Assembly: GCF_022024115.1 (NCBI RefSeq)
Contig: NZ_CP091792.1
Span: 2,356,001 to 2,420,000 of the forward strand
Source of the DNA: Prevotella communis
GTDB taxonomy: Bacteria > Bacteroidota > Bacteroidia > Bacteroidales > Bacteroidaceae
Length of the DNA stretch: 64,000 bases
Direction of reading: 5' to 3'
Under the pieces are notes generated by a model that saw only the letters and a list, made by a program, of their open reading frames with translations, was not told the origin of the DNA and ran no database searches. Position numbers and translations under genes: made by a program. Of this stretch, positions 7,468 through 14,974 are shown piece by piece (positions within the stretch are counted from its first letter, which is position 1; every line of letters begins with the position of its first letter).

Positions 7468-8532
7468 TTATTTGTTGATAATTTCAATCTGTTGTCTTAC
7501 ACTCTCTTCGTGGATGCCCTCGAAGACTTTTGCCACAAACTCGGAACCCATGCCCAGAAGCGAACCCTGCGCGCCTCGCTTGGCCAGAATCTCGTTGTAG
7601 CGCGAGGTCTGCAGCACGGTCATATTATGCTCTTTCTTATACTGACCAATCTCACGGCACACACGCATACGCTTAGCCAGGAGGTCCATCAACTGGTTGT
7701 CCAGTTCGTCAATCTGCTTGCGCAACTGCTGGATGCCTTCTGTGGTGGCGTGCTCGTCGCGGATAACGAGCAGCGAGAGGATATAGTCGAGCACATCGGG
7801 CGTCACCTGCTGGGCGGCATCGCTCCAGGCTTTGTCGGGGTCACAGTGGCTCTCCACAATCAGGCCGTCGAAGCCCAGGTCCATAGCCTGCTGACACAGA
7901 GGTGCAATCAGCTCACGACGTCCACCGATATGACTGGGGTCACTGATGATGGGCAGCTCAGGAATACGACGATGCAACTCGATAGGAATCTGCCACATAG
8001 GCATGTTACGATAGATTTTCTTGTCGTAGGAAGAGAAACCACGATGGATGGCGCCCAGACGCTTCACGCCTGCCTGATTGAGGCGCTCCAACGCACCAAT
8101 CCACAGTTCCAGGTCGGGGTTCACGGGGTTTTTCACAAACACAGGGATGTCAACACCCTTCAGCGAGTCGGCCAAAGCCTGCATAGCAAAGGGGTTTGCT
8201 GATGTACGGGCACCAATCCAAAGGATATCAATGCCATACTTCAATGCCAGTTCCACGTGCTCAGGCGTTGCCACCTCGGTAGAAACCAACATCTTCGTTT
8301 CCTCTTTCACCTGCTTCAGCCATTGCAAGGCAGGTTCGCCGTGACCCTCAAAGCCGCCTGGCTTCGTACGAGGCTTCCACACACCAGCACGGAAGTTGTG
8401 GCATCCTTTCATTGCCAACTGCTTGGCAGTGGTCATCACTTGTTCCTCGGTCTCTGCAGAACAAGGGCCTGCAATCACAAAGGGACGTTCATTGTCACTC
8501 GGAAGGTTCAGTTTTTCTAGTTCCAGTTCCAT
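7468..8532 (-). CDS. Bifunctional DAHP synthase / chorismate mutase
   Basis: A 354-residue fusion. Residues 1 to about 260 are a KDO8P-synthase-like (type I-beta) DAHP synthase (RPFVIAGPCSAETEEQV, GVWKPRTKPGGFEG). Residues about 265-350 are an AroQ-class chorismate mutase (LRKQIDELDNQLMDLLAKRM). It makes the first shikimate-pathway intermediate from PEP and erythrose 4-phosphate and converts chorismate to prephenate. Third gene of the operon, with a 3-base gap on each side, so the flux from entry step to prephenate is under the same attenuator. Confidence 0.95.
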   Translation of the reverse strand: MELELEKLNLPSDNERPFVIAGPCSAETEEQVMTTAKQLAMKGCHNFRAGVWKPRTKPGGFEGHGEPALQWLKQVKEETKMLVSTEVATPEHVELALKYGIDILWIGARTSANPFAMQALADSLKGVDIPVFVKNPVNPDLELWIGALERLNQAGVKRLGAIHRGFSSYDKKIYRNMPMWQIPIELHRRIPELPIISDPSHIGGRRELIAPLCQQAMDLGFDGLIVESHCDPDKAWSDAAQQVTPDVLDYILSLLVIRDEHATTEGIQQLRKQIDELDNQLMDLLAKRMRVCREIGQYKKEHNMTVLQTSRYNEILAKRGAQGSLLGMGSEFVAKVFEGIHEESVRQQIEIINK

Positions 8533-8535
8533 ATC

Positions 8536-9705
8536 TTATAATGCTTTTTTGATTCTTTCTAATGCTTCTTGTATCTTTTCCTCCTTGGCACACAGCGAGA
8601 TGCGGATATAACGCTCACCATTTGAACCAAAGATAAAGCCTGGGGTGATGAAGACGCGAGCCTCATGGAGCACACGCTCCGTCAGGTCTTCCACGTTCTG
8701 AATTTCAGCAGGTATCTTGCCCCAGAGGAACATGCCCACCTGATTCTTATCGTACGTACAGCCCAGCACATCCATAATCATCTCGGCCCACTGGCGACGA
8801 CGGGCATAGGTCTCGATGTTATATTCGCGATGCCAAGCCTCATCATTCTTATAGGCCTCGGCAGCTGCCAATTGGATGCCACGGAATGTACCACTCTCAA
8901 TATTGGACTGTACCTTCAGTATCCACTGGATGAACTGTGGATTTGAGGCACAGAGGCCCACACGCCAGCCTGGCATATTATGGCTCTTCGACATCGAGTT
9001 GAACTCAATACAGCAGTCCTTAGCGCCTGGTACCTGCAGGATGCTCAGGTGCTCCTCGCTCAGGATGAAGCTGTAGGGATTGTCGTTGACCACTACAATG
9101 TCGTGGTCCTTGGCAAATTTCACCAGGCGCTCATAGGTCTTCATCTGGGCACGACCACCCGTTGGCATATTGGGATAGTTGGTCCACATCAGCTTAACCT
9201 TCGAGAGATCCATCTTCTCCAGCTCATCGAAGTCAGGCTGCCAGCCATTATCCTCACGCAGGTTGTAGTTCACAATCTTTGCACCCAGAATCTTTGAGAG
9301 CGAGGTGTATGTGGGATAGCCAGGATTAGGCACCAGTACCTCATCGCCAGGATTCACGAAGGCCAGCGTCACGTGCAGGATACCCTCTTTGGAACCTATC
9401 AGGGGCAGCACCTCGGTCTTGGCGTCGATATCTACGTTATACCAGCGCTTATAGAACTGTGCCATAGCCTCGCGCAACTCAGGTGTACCCTGTGTAGGCT
9501 GATAGCCGTGTGCATTGGGCTGGTTGGCCACCTCACACAGTTTGTCGATGGTCTGCTTTGAAGGAGGCATATCCGGACTGCCGATGGCCAGTGAGATAAT
9601 ATCCTTACCTTCGGCATTGAGTTGTGCCACCTCCTTCAGTTTCCTGCTGAAGTAGTACTCCTGTACTAAACTTAATCTGTCTGCTGGTTGTATCATAATT
9701 ATCAA
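8536..9705 (-). CDS. Class I/II aminotransferase, probably aromatic
   Basis: A 389-residue PLP enzyme of fold type I. The Schiff-base Lys lies in SMSKSHNMPGWRVG (about 240), with YNVDID, NPGYPTY and the C-terminal Arg in RYIRISL. Its place between prephenate dehydratase and DAHP synthase suggests it transaminates phenylpyruvate and 4-hydroxyphenylpyruvate, or prephenate. The family also includes LL-diaminopimelate and aspartate aminotransferases, so substrate rests on context. Tandem GATTTGA heptads precede the ATG. Confidence 0.88.
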   Translation of the reverse strand: MIIMIQPADRLSLVQEYYFSRKLKEVAQLNAEGKDIISLAIGSPDMPPSKQTIDKLCEVANQPNAHGYQPTQGTPELREAMAQFYKRWYNVDIDAKTEVLPLIGSKEGILHVTLAFVNPGDEVLVPNPGYPTYTSLSKILGAKIVNYNLREDNGWQPDFDELEKMDLSKVKLMWTNYPNMPTGGRAQMKTYERLVKFAKDHDIVVVNDNPYSFILSEEHLSILQVPGAKDCCIEFNSMSKSHNMPGWRVGLCASNPQFIQWILKVQSNIESGTFRGIQLAAAEAYKNDEAWHREYNIETYARRRQWAEMIMDVLGCTYDKNQVGMFLWGKIPAEIQNVEDLTERVLHEARVFITPGFIFGSNGERYIRISLCAKEEKIQEALERIKKAL

Positions 9706-9728
9706 ATCAAAATCTTAAATCTCAAATC

Positions 9729-10559
9729 TCAAATCGCCCTATACTCTCCCAGGATTTTCAAATCACGTGTCAGGGGGATAATGGCATCCACCGCCTGACG
9801 GTAACGGGTCAGGTCGTTATAGGTCACATCCACATAGAACAGGTACTCCCACTCCTTGCCGATGATGGGCAATGACTGAATCTTTGTCAGGTTAATCTTA
9901 TAGAACGACAGGATAGCAAGTACTGCTGAGAGCGAACCCTCTTCGTGAGGCAGGGAGAAGACGATGCTAGCCTTGTTTGACTCCACGAGCGGACGCAGCA
10001 TGTCGGCTTTCTGAGGTGCCGAGCACACCAGGAAACGTGTATAGTTGTGCTTATTATCCTCGATACCGTTCTCCAGCACCTTCAGTCCATAGAGCTTTGC
10101 AGCCTCGGCATGACAGATAGCAGCCCATCCCTTATGGTGACCCTCGGCTATCATCTTGGCCGAACCTGCCGTATCGTCCCCTTCCACAATACGCAGATTG
10201 GGATGATGCTCTAGGTAGTGACGCGTCTGCATCAGGGCCACAGGATGAGAGTGCACCTCTGAGATGGTGTCCCAGTCGTCCTCTGGCAGACAACAGATGC
10301 AATGGGTGATGTGCAACTTATGCTCGCCCACCACCGTTGTACCACTGTCGCGCAGCAGTTCGTAGTTGTGCAACAGGCTGCCGGCTATCGTATTCTCGAT
10401 GGCGGCCATACCTATCACCGTTGGGTCCTGACGCATACTCTCATACACCTGTTCAAAGGTGTTGCAGCAAATCAACTGCAACTGTTCTCCCTCGAAATAC
10501 TGATGGGCGGCAATGTCGTGGAACGACCCGATCTCTCCTTGTATTGCTATTCTCTTCAT
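9729..10559 (-). CDS. pheA: Prephenate dehydratase
   Basis: A 276-residue monofunctional enzyme: dehydratase domain (1 to about 185, with AIENTIAGSLLHNYELL and the catalytic Thr in NYTRFLV), then an ACT domain (about 195-270, SIVFSLPHEEGSLSAVL) that normally binds phenylalanine for feedback inhibition. It makes phenylpyruvate. First gene of the operon. Its ATG lies only 5 bases after the U tract of a strong terminator (10565-10605), so expression depends on read-through of that attenuator. Confidence 0.95.
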   Translation of the reverse strand: MKRIAIQGEIGSFHDIAAHQYFEGEQLQLICCNTFEQVYESMRQDPTVIGMAAIENTIAGSLLHNYELLRDSGTTVVGEHKLHITHCICCLPEDDWDTISEVHSHPVALMQTRHYLEHHPNLRIVEGDDTAGSAKMIAEGHHKGWAAICHAEAAKLYGLKVLENGIEDNKHNYTRFLVCSAPQKADMLRPLVESNKASIVFSLPHEEGSLSAVLAILSFYKINLTKIQSLPIIGKEWEYLFYVDVTYNDLTRYRQAVDAIIPLTRDLKILGEYRAI

Positions 10560-10564
10560 ACTCT

Positions 10565-10605
10565 AAAAAGAAGCCCCACTTTCACTCTTCGTGAAGCGGG
10601 GCCTT
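10565..10605 (-). terminator. Attenuator (intrinsic terminator) before pheA
   Basis: On the minus strand, AGGCCCCGCTTCAC pairs with GTGAAAGTGGGGCTT around a 5-base loop, followed by CTTTTT and then, 5 bases on, the pheA start codon. The 5' arm CCCGCTTCAC (10600-10591) is also exactly complementary to GTGAAGCGGG inside the leader peptide gene (10661-10652), which gives a mutually exclusive antiterminator. Confidence 0.88.
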
Positions 10606-10638
10606 ATTTAATTTTTTCAATGTTACAACTCATCATTT

Positions 10639-10713
10639 TTACATACGACTACCCGCTTCACAATTGCTTGTAAAGTAATAATAAAAATAGAAGTATGCAT
10701 TAAATTTTATCAT
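10639..10713 (-). CDS. Attenuation leader peptide of the pheA operon
   Basis: A 24-codon frame starting MIKFNAYFYFYYYF and ending TSNCEAGSRM. Nine of the 24 codons are Phe or Tyr, seven of them in an eight-codon run (positions 7-14). It starts about 28 bases after a -7 box (10749-10741). The codons after the Phe/Tyr run contain the antiterminator strand. Ribosome stalling at Phe/Tyr codons would free that strand to block the terminator. This is the design of the E. coli pheL leader, here on an operon covering both the Phe and Tyr branches. Too short for standard gene calling. Confidence 0.85.
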   Translation of the reverse strand: MIKFNAYFYFYYYFTSNCEAGSRM

Positions 10714-10740
10714 TTTTGTTACTATTTGTTATTTTCGAGT

Positions 10741-10749
10741 GCAAAAGTA
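10741..10749 (-). promoter_or_regulatory. Promoter -7 box of the aromatic amino acid operon
   Basis: TACTTTTGC on the minus strand. The predicted transcript start, near 10738, places the leader ATG about 25 bases downstream. Confidence 0.7.
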
Positions 10750-10789
10750 TAACAATTCTTTCAAATCACCAAACTTTTTCTTGTTTTTT

Positions 10790-11668
10790 TTACAATCCAA
10801 ATGGATTAATGGCAGAATAGACGCGTTTCATAGCCTGTTCTACGCCTTCGGCCGAGTAATCACCACTCACATCGGCCAGTTCGTTGGGGTTCATCTCCAG
10901 CAGTTTCTGCATATCTTCCTCCGCACCTTTCTTGTCGCCCTGCTCGTAGCGTATCTGGCCACGCTCACGATAGGCATCCATCTGGAATGGATTCAGGTCT
11001 ATCACCTTATTATAAATATTAAGGGCATCATCATTCTGTCCCTTGACATGAGCCACGCGTGCAGCCATCAGCAGCACCTCCTCTTCATCTTCGGTATGCG
11101 CCATCAACCAGTTGACATCCTCTTCCGCACCATTCACGTCGCCCAGTTTCAGAAGTGTCTTGGCACGAAGCAGACGGGCATCGTCCAGTTGTTCATTCAA
11201 TACGATAGCTTTGGTCAAACGGGCAATACCGTTAATCAGATCACCCTGACCCAAAGCGGCCTGCGCCACCATATAGTTAGCCATGCCGTTTTCAGCATCC
11301 ACACCCAGTGCCTGTTCACAGAAATTTTTCATCTGTTCATAATCCTCCTGCATATAAGCCACATGGGCTGCATGCAACATGATAGCAATATTATCCGGTT
11401 CGGCCTTGATGATGATGTTCAACTCCTCCAGGGCCTCATCCAGACGATTCAGGCGAATCAGTGTCTGAGAGAGATAATCATGCACTTCCAAGTCTTCCTG
11501 GATTTTCAGCGCCTCACGAAAACATTTCTCCGCATAATCAAACTGTCCCATGCGCATGGCTTTCACGCCATCATATTTAAACACGTCAAAGTTTTTAGCC
11601 TCGGCATTCTTTTTCTCTTCTTCAGGGTTACTCTCCTCCCCTCCGAAAAACGATTTCCAAAATCCCAT
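10790..11668 (-). CDS. Tetratricopeptide repeat protein
   Basis: A 292-residue protein with about six to seven TPR-like helical pairs (for example YAEKCFREALKIQEDLEVHD and DALNIYNKVIDLNPFQMDAY) after a short acidic, Lys-rich N-terminus. No signal peptide or membrane segment is visible, so it is probably cytoplasmic. TPR proteins scaffold protein complexes; no partner can be inferred. It has its own -7 box (TAACTTTGC) near 11692-11700. Confidence 0.8.
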   Translation of the reverse strand: MGFWKSFFGGEESNPEEEKKNAEAKNFDVFKYDGVKAMRMGQFDYAEKCFREALKIQEDLEVHDYLSQTLIRLNRLDEALEELNIIIKAEPDNIAIMLHAAHVAYMQEDYEQMKNFCEQALGVDAENGMANYMVAQAALGQGDLINGIARLTKAIVLNEQLDDARLLRAKTLLKLGDVNGAEEDVNWLMAHTEDEEEVLLMAARVAHVKGQNDDALNIYNKVIDLNPFQMDAYRERGQIRYEQGDKKGAEEDMQKLLEMNPNELADVSGDYSAEGVEQAMKRVYSAINPFGL

Positions 11669-11744
11669 AATTACAAATTATTTAAATTTTGGCGCAAAGT
11701 TACGAAAAAGTCGAGAGAAATGCAAAAGGAAAACTTGTTTTTCT

Positions 11745-11933
11745 TTATGATTTAAACAGATCTCCTTCCACCATTCTGCTTTCTATACGGGCACGCTCAC
11801 GTCTCTGGTCAAGAGAGGGCACGTCGCACTTCTCTTGCGAGGGTGCAGGCTTATCCTCTGCCATCTCTTTAAAATCACCCATCAGGGCTACTGCTACTAC
11901 TGAAATGATGTAAATCCAAAATAATGCATCCAT
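11745..11933 (-). CDS. Small single-pass membrane protein, hypothetical
   Basis: A 62-residue protein: one hydrophobic segment (FWIYIISVVAVALMG) followed by a charged tail rich in Arg, Glu and Asp. It lies upstream of the TPR gene on the same strand, but that gene has its own promoter. I do not recognise a family. The clean membrane-then-charged-tail pattern makes it likelier to be real than a chance frame. Confidence 0.5.
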   Translation of the reverse strand: MDALFWIYIISVVAVALMGDFKEMAEDKPAPSQEKCDVPSLDQRRERARIESRMVEGDLFKS

Positions 11934-12081
11934 AATCTTAATTGTTTTTTGAGTTATACATATTAATTTCTGGTTGCAAATTAAAGCGGAGGTCGTCCCA
12001 AAACGCAGGACACCCTACCCTGAATTAACTTCATTTAAGAAAATAATTCGATTCTGGCGTCCAATTTCACAGTTTTTTAGG

Positions 12082-12090
12082 TATCTTTGC
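12082..12090 (+). promoter_or_regulatory. Promoter -7 box almost abutting the start codon
   Basis: TATCTTTGC ends only 3 bases before the ATG at 12094, so transcription would begin at or within a few bases of the start codon. The mRNA is probably leaderless or nearly so. Confidence 0.6.
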
Positions 12091-12093
12091 CGC

Positions 12094-13332
12094 ATGAAGA
12101 AGAAAATAATACTGGCCTTGCTCATGCTGGCACCGTTGTCGCTGAGCGCATGGCATAGCATAAAGGCACCAAATATCAAGAGTCTGCAGGTCATCAAGAA
12201 CGATGACTTTGAGGCGCTCCCTGTATTGCAACTACATGGGCGAGACGTGCTGAGCATCAGCTTTGATGAACTGTCGCACAACTACCACCGCTTTATTTAC
12301 CGCGTGGAACCCTGCAATCCCGACTGGACACCTGCAGAGGGACTCTTTGAGAGCGACTGGCTGGAAGGGCTTAACGACCAGCCTATAGAGCAGTATGATA
12401 ACTCTATCAACACCACAGTCCTCTACACCCACTACGAGCTGCAGTTTCCCAACGAGCACACCAACCTGCGCATGAGTGGTAACTACAGGCTGCACATCAT
12501 TGATGATGACAGCGAAGAGGAAGTCCTTGTGGTGGAATTGCGCGTTGCAGAACCCATCATGCTGGTAGGATTGGGCATCACCACAAACACAGACCTGGAC
12601 CTGAACGGCCGATACCAGCAGGTAGGGATGACGGTGAAACTCAACGGACTCAGGGTGACAAGACCCAACGAGGAGATACAGACGTTTGTGATGCAAAACG
12701 GACGGGAGGACAACATGAAGGTGAACGTCACGCCAAATTATATCACCAACCAGAGTCTGCAATGGGAACACAACAAGCATCTGATATTCGATGCGGGTAA
12801 TGAATACCATAAGTTCGAGATACTGGATCCGCGTCACACCACCATGGGACTGGCAGGCGTCAGATGGGACGAAACGACGAAGACCTGGCATGCAATGCCC
12901 ATGCCCTGCGAACCCAGAAGGAGCTACCTCTATGATGAGGACACCAATGGTGCTTTCCTGCTGCGCAACAGCGACAACTATGACGCAGAACGAACATCAG
13001 ACTATGTCTATGTACACTACGTTCTTCAGCCCTATCGTCCATACACAGATGCAAACATCATTGTAAACGGCAGATGGACCACAGACGCCTCGGACAACTA
13101 CGTTATGACTTACAACGAGGAAAGCAAGACATATGACCTCACCGTGATGCAGAAACTAGGCTACTACAACTACCAACTGCTCCTGACGGATTATGACGGC
13201 ACCACACATACGCTACCAGAGGAAGGCAGTTTCTTCCAGACAGAGAACACCTACCAGGCATTCGTGTATTATAAAGCCACAGGGGCACGAGCCTGGCGAC
13301 TGGTGGGATATCAGGAGGTGACGTACAAATAA
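12094..13332 (+). CDS. Type IX secretion plug-like protein (DUF5103)
   Basis: A 412-residue exported protein with a signal peptide (MKKKIILALLMLAPLSLSAW). The sequence matches the Bacteroidetes DUF5103 family, now described as type IX secretion system plug domains: VLQLHGRDVLSISFDEL, ending in repeated Tyr-rich beta segments. The family is linked to the plug of the SprA translocon in the outer membrane; the role here is inferred. The frame is open upstream to 11974, but the signal peptide fixes the start at 12094. Its 3' end overlaps the convergent radical SAM gene by 22 bases. Confidence 0.82.
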   Translation: MKKKIILALLMLAPLSLSAWHSIKAPNIKSLQVIKNDDFEALPVLQLHGRDVLSISFDELSHNYHRFIYRVEPCNPDWTPAEGLFESDWLEGLNDQPIEQYDNSINTTVLYTHYELQFPNEHTNLRMSGNYRLHIIDDDSEEEVLVVELRVAEPIMLVGLGITTNTDLDLNGRYQQVGMTVKLNGLRVTRPNEEIQTFVMQNGREDNMKVNVTPNYITNQSLQWEHNKHLIFDAGNEYHKFEILDPRHTTMGLAGVRWDETTKTWHAMPMPCEPRRSYLYDEDTNGAFLLRNSDNYDAERTSDYVYVHYVLQPYRPYTDANIIVNGRWTTDASDNYVMTYNEESKTYDLTVMQKLGYYNYQLLLTDYDGTTHTLPEEGSFFQTENTYQAFVYYKATGARAWRLVGYQEVTYK

Positions 13333-13928
13333 TCAAAACAGTCAAAATCGCAGAAGCCCATTGTCTGCAGCACTTCCATACTCTTTTGTCTATCCTCCTC
13401 GGTGTTGTAATCAGGAATATGGGGCAATCGGATGGTTACTTTCTGACAATAGTCGTGACTAGCCAACCACGACAGATTCTCCTGTACAAGCCGGTTATCC
13501 CTTGAGGTATATCGCCGATAGATATCGGGATTCATGTCCTTCACATCAATATAATAATGGTCAATAAAGGGAGCCACGGCTTCAACAGCCTGCAGGGGTA
13601 CATTCAGGGATGTCTCTATATAGATATGCCATTCCGCAGGACACAGTTGACAGAACGCAACTATCTCACGACTTCTGAGCAACGGTTCACCACCGCCAAA
13701 AGTGATGCCGCCGCCAGTAGCCTGGAAATACAGATTATCAACCATCACCTCATCTAGGATCTCCTGCACACTCATCTTTTTCCAAATGCCGTCAGCCTGC
13801 AAGCATTGCATATTCAGACAATATTTGCAGCGGAGCGGACAGTCGTGAAAAGCCACGAGCGTTGTCACGCCCTGTCCATCGGTAACCAGTCGGTGACGAC
13901 AAAGACCGATAAGAGGGATGCTATTCAT
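13311..13928 (-). CDS. Radical SAM protein, glycyl-radical-enzyme activase type
   Basis: A 205-residue protein with the radical SAM cluster motif CPLRCKYC near residue 30 (C-x3-C-x2-C) and GGGITFGGGEPLL, as in pyruvate formate-lyase and class III ribonucleotide reductase activases. It would bind a 4Fe-4S cluster and SAM to generate a glycyl radical on a partner, but no glycyl-radical enzyme is in the window. Its start overlaps the stop of the TonB-like gene (8 bases), so the two are translationally coupled. Short for the family, and it lacks extra ferredoxin clusters. Confidence 0.8.
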   Translation of the reverse strand: MNSIPLIGLCRHRLVTDGQGVTTLVAFHDCPLRCKYCLNMQCLQADGIWKKMSVQEILDEVMVDNLYFQATGGGITFGGGEPLLRSREIVAFCQLCPAEWHIYIETSLNVPLQAVEAVAPFIDHYYIDVKDMNPDIYRRYTSRDNRLVQENLSWLASHDYCQKVTIRLPHIPDYNTEEDRQKSMEVLQTMGFCDFDCFDYLYVTS

Positions 13929-14775
13929 TCAGGCGAAATCTTACTGGAAGGGTAAAACCTACTCTTCTCGAAATCCCATTCTCCTTGCCTGGAAACCATT
14001 TAGGCATTGACTCCACCACCCTCAATGCTTCTTTATCCAGCAACGGATGAACGCTTTTAATAACCTTCGCATTAGTGATGGTGCCGTCTCTCTCCACAAT
14101 AAAAGTAACTACTACCCGTCCCTCGATGCCTTTCAACATACATTCTGACGGATAACGTATATTCTCATCAAGAAAAGCCATTAATGCGGCATCACCTCCA
14201 CGGAACATTGGCATCTGCTCTACAATGCCAAACACTTTGTTTAGATCTGGCTGTGGGGGACATTCGTCAACGACTACTTCCCCTACTCTCAGCACATGTT
14301 CCTCTTCCACTATGGCTGAATCCTTCATTTCCGTCGTGGTTTGGGATGCTGGGGCTTCAAACGGCGCAGTACGCTTCTTGATTGTTGCAGGGTCTTTCTT
14401 TATAATGACAGAATCAACAGGCGAGCGATATGCCACGTCGCCATCAACATGCTCCATCGTATCAATAACAGATTTGCAATGGCTGAGCGAATCCTGTCCC
14501 TCATCTATTTTATTCTCCGGCTTTACCTTATTATTACAGCCCGTCAATGCCGCAAGTCCTGCCGATATGCCAATGATAGCAACAGCCTTACCCAACTGCC
14601 GACGCATATCCAACTGCTGTTCCAGATATCTGACCTCAGCCTCACAAGCCGGACATGTACCAAGACACTCACCCTGATAATGACACACGCGTGGTTCATA
14701 CTTGATGCCATTAGCATCGGCCACCTGCTTGCGGATGGTCTTCAGTACGCTGCAAATTGATTTTCCTTTTGACAT
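13921..14775 (-). CDS. TonB-like protein with Cys-rich N-terminus
   Basis: A 284-residue protein. The first 50 residues carry a Cys cluster (CHYQGECLGTCPACEAE), then a predicted membrane segment (AVAIIGISAGLAALTGC), an acidic and Pro-containing linker, and a C-terminal TonB domain (about 190-284: GRVVVTFIVERDGTITNAKV, ending in PVRFRLNE). TonB domains pass inner-membrane energy to outer-membrane transporters. I placed the start at MSKGKSICSV (14775); the frame is open up to 15009 but that part overlaps the next gene's end and a terminator. Helically phased heptamers lie upstream (14856-14907). Confidence 0.8.
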   Translation of the reverse strand: MSKGKSICSVLKTIRKQVADANGIKYEPRVCHYQGECLGTCPACEAEVRYLEQQLDMRRQLGKAVAIIGISAGLAALTGCNNKVKPENKIDEGQDSLSHCKSVIDTMEHVDGDVAYRSPVDSVIIKKDPATIKKRTAPFEAPASQTTTEMKDSAIVEEEHVLRVGEVVVDECPPQPDLNKVFGIVEQMPMFRGGDAALMAFLDENIRYPSECMLKGIEGRVVVTFIVERDGTITNAKVIKSVHPLLDKEALRVVESMPKWFPGKENGISRRVGFTLPVRFRLNE

Positions 14776-14805
14776 AGATACTTTCAGGTTTTTATTGTTG
14801 ATGCT

Positions 14806-14814
14806 GCAAAAGTA
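14806..14814 (-). promoter_or_regulatory. Promoter -7 box of the TonB-like gene
   Basis: TACTTTTGC on the minus strand, about 31 bases upstream of the start codon. Confidence 0.6.
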
Positions 14815-14855
14815 GTAATTAAACTTATTTCTGCAAAAGAAATGGCAGAAAAAGA

Positions 14856-14907
14856 ATAAACAAGTAGTAAACAACCAGTAAACAAGGTTGTAAATAGCCG
14901 GTAAACA
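14856..14907 (-). promoter_or_regulatory. Five helically phased TGTTTAC heptamers
   Basis: On the minus strand the heptamer TGTTTAC (variants TATTTAC and TGTTTAT) occurs five times, with starts at 14856, 14867, 14878, 14890 and 14901 on the plus map (11, 11, 12, 11 base spacing). The array sits about 42-93 bases upstream of the -7 box. The one-turn spacing suggests cooperative binding of a regulator on one DNA face. Confidence 0.5.
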
Positions 14908-14918
14908 GGGACAAAAAA

Positions 14919-14952
14919 AGGGGAATGTGTCGTCATAAACACATTCCCCTTT
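14919..14952 (-). terminator. Terminator after the PPIase gene
   Basis: AAAGGGGAATGTGT pairs with ACACATTCCCCTTT. On the minus strand it is followed by a U-rich run, right after the PPIase stop. Confidence 0.85.
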
Positions 14953-14974
14953 GTATTTTATTTCGTCCCTTCTA

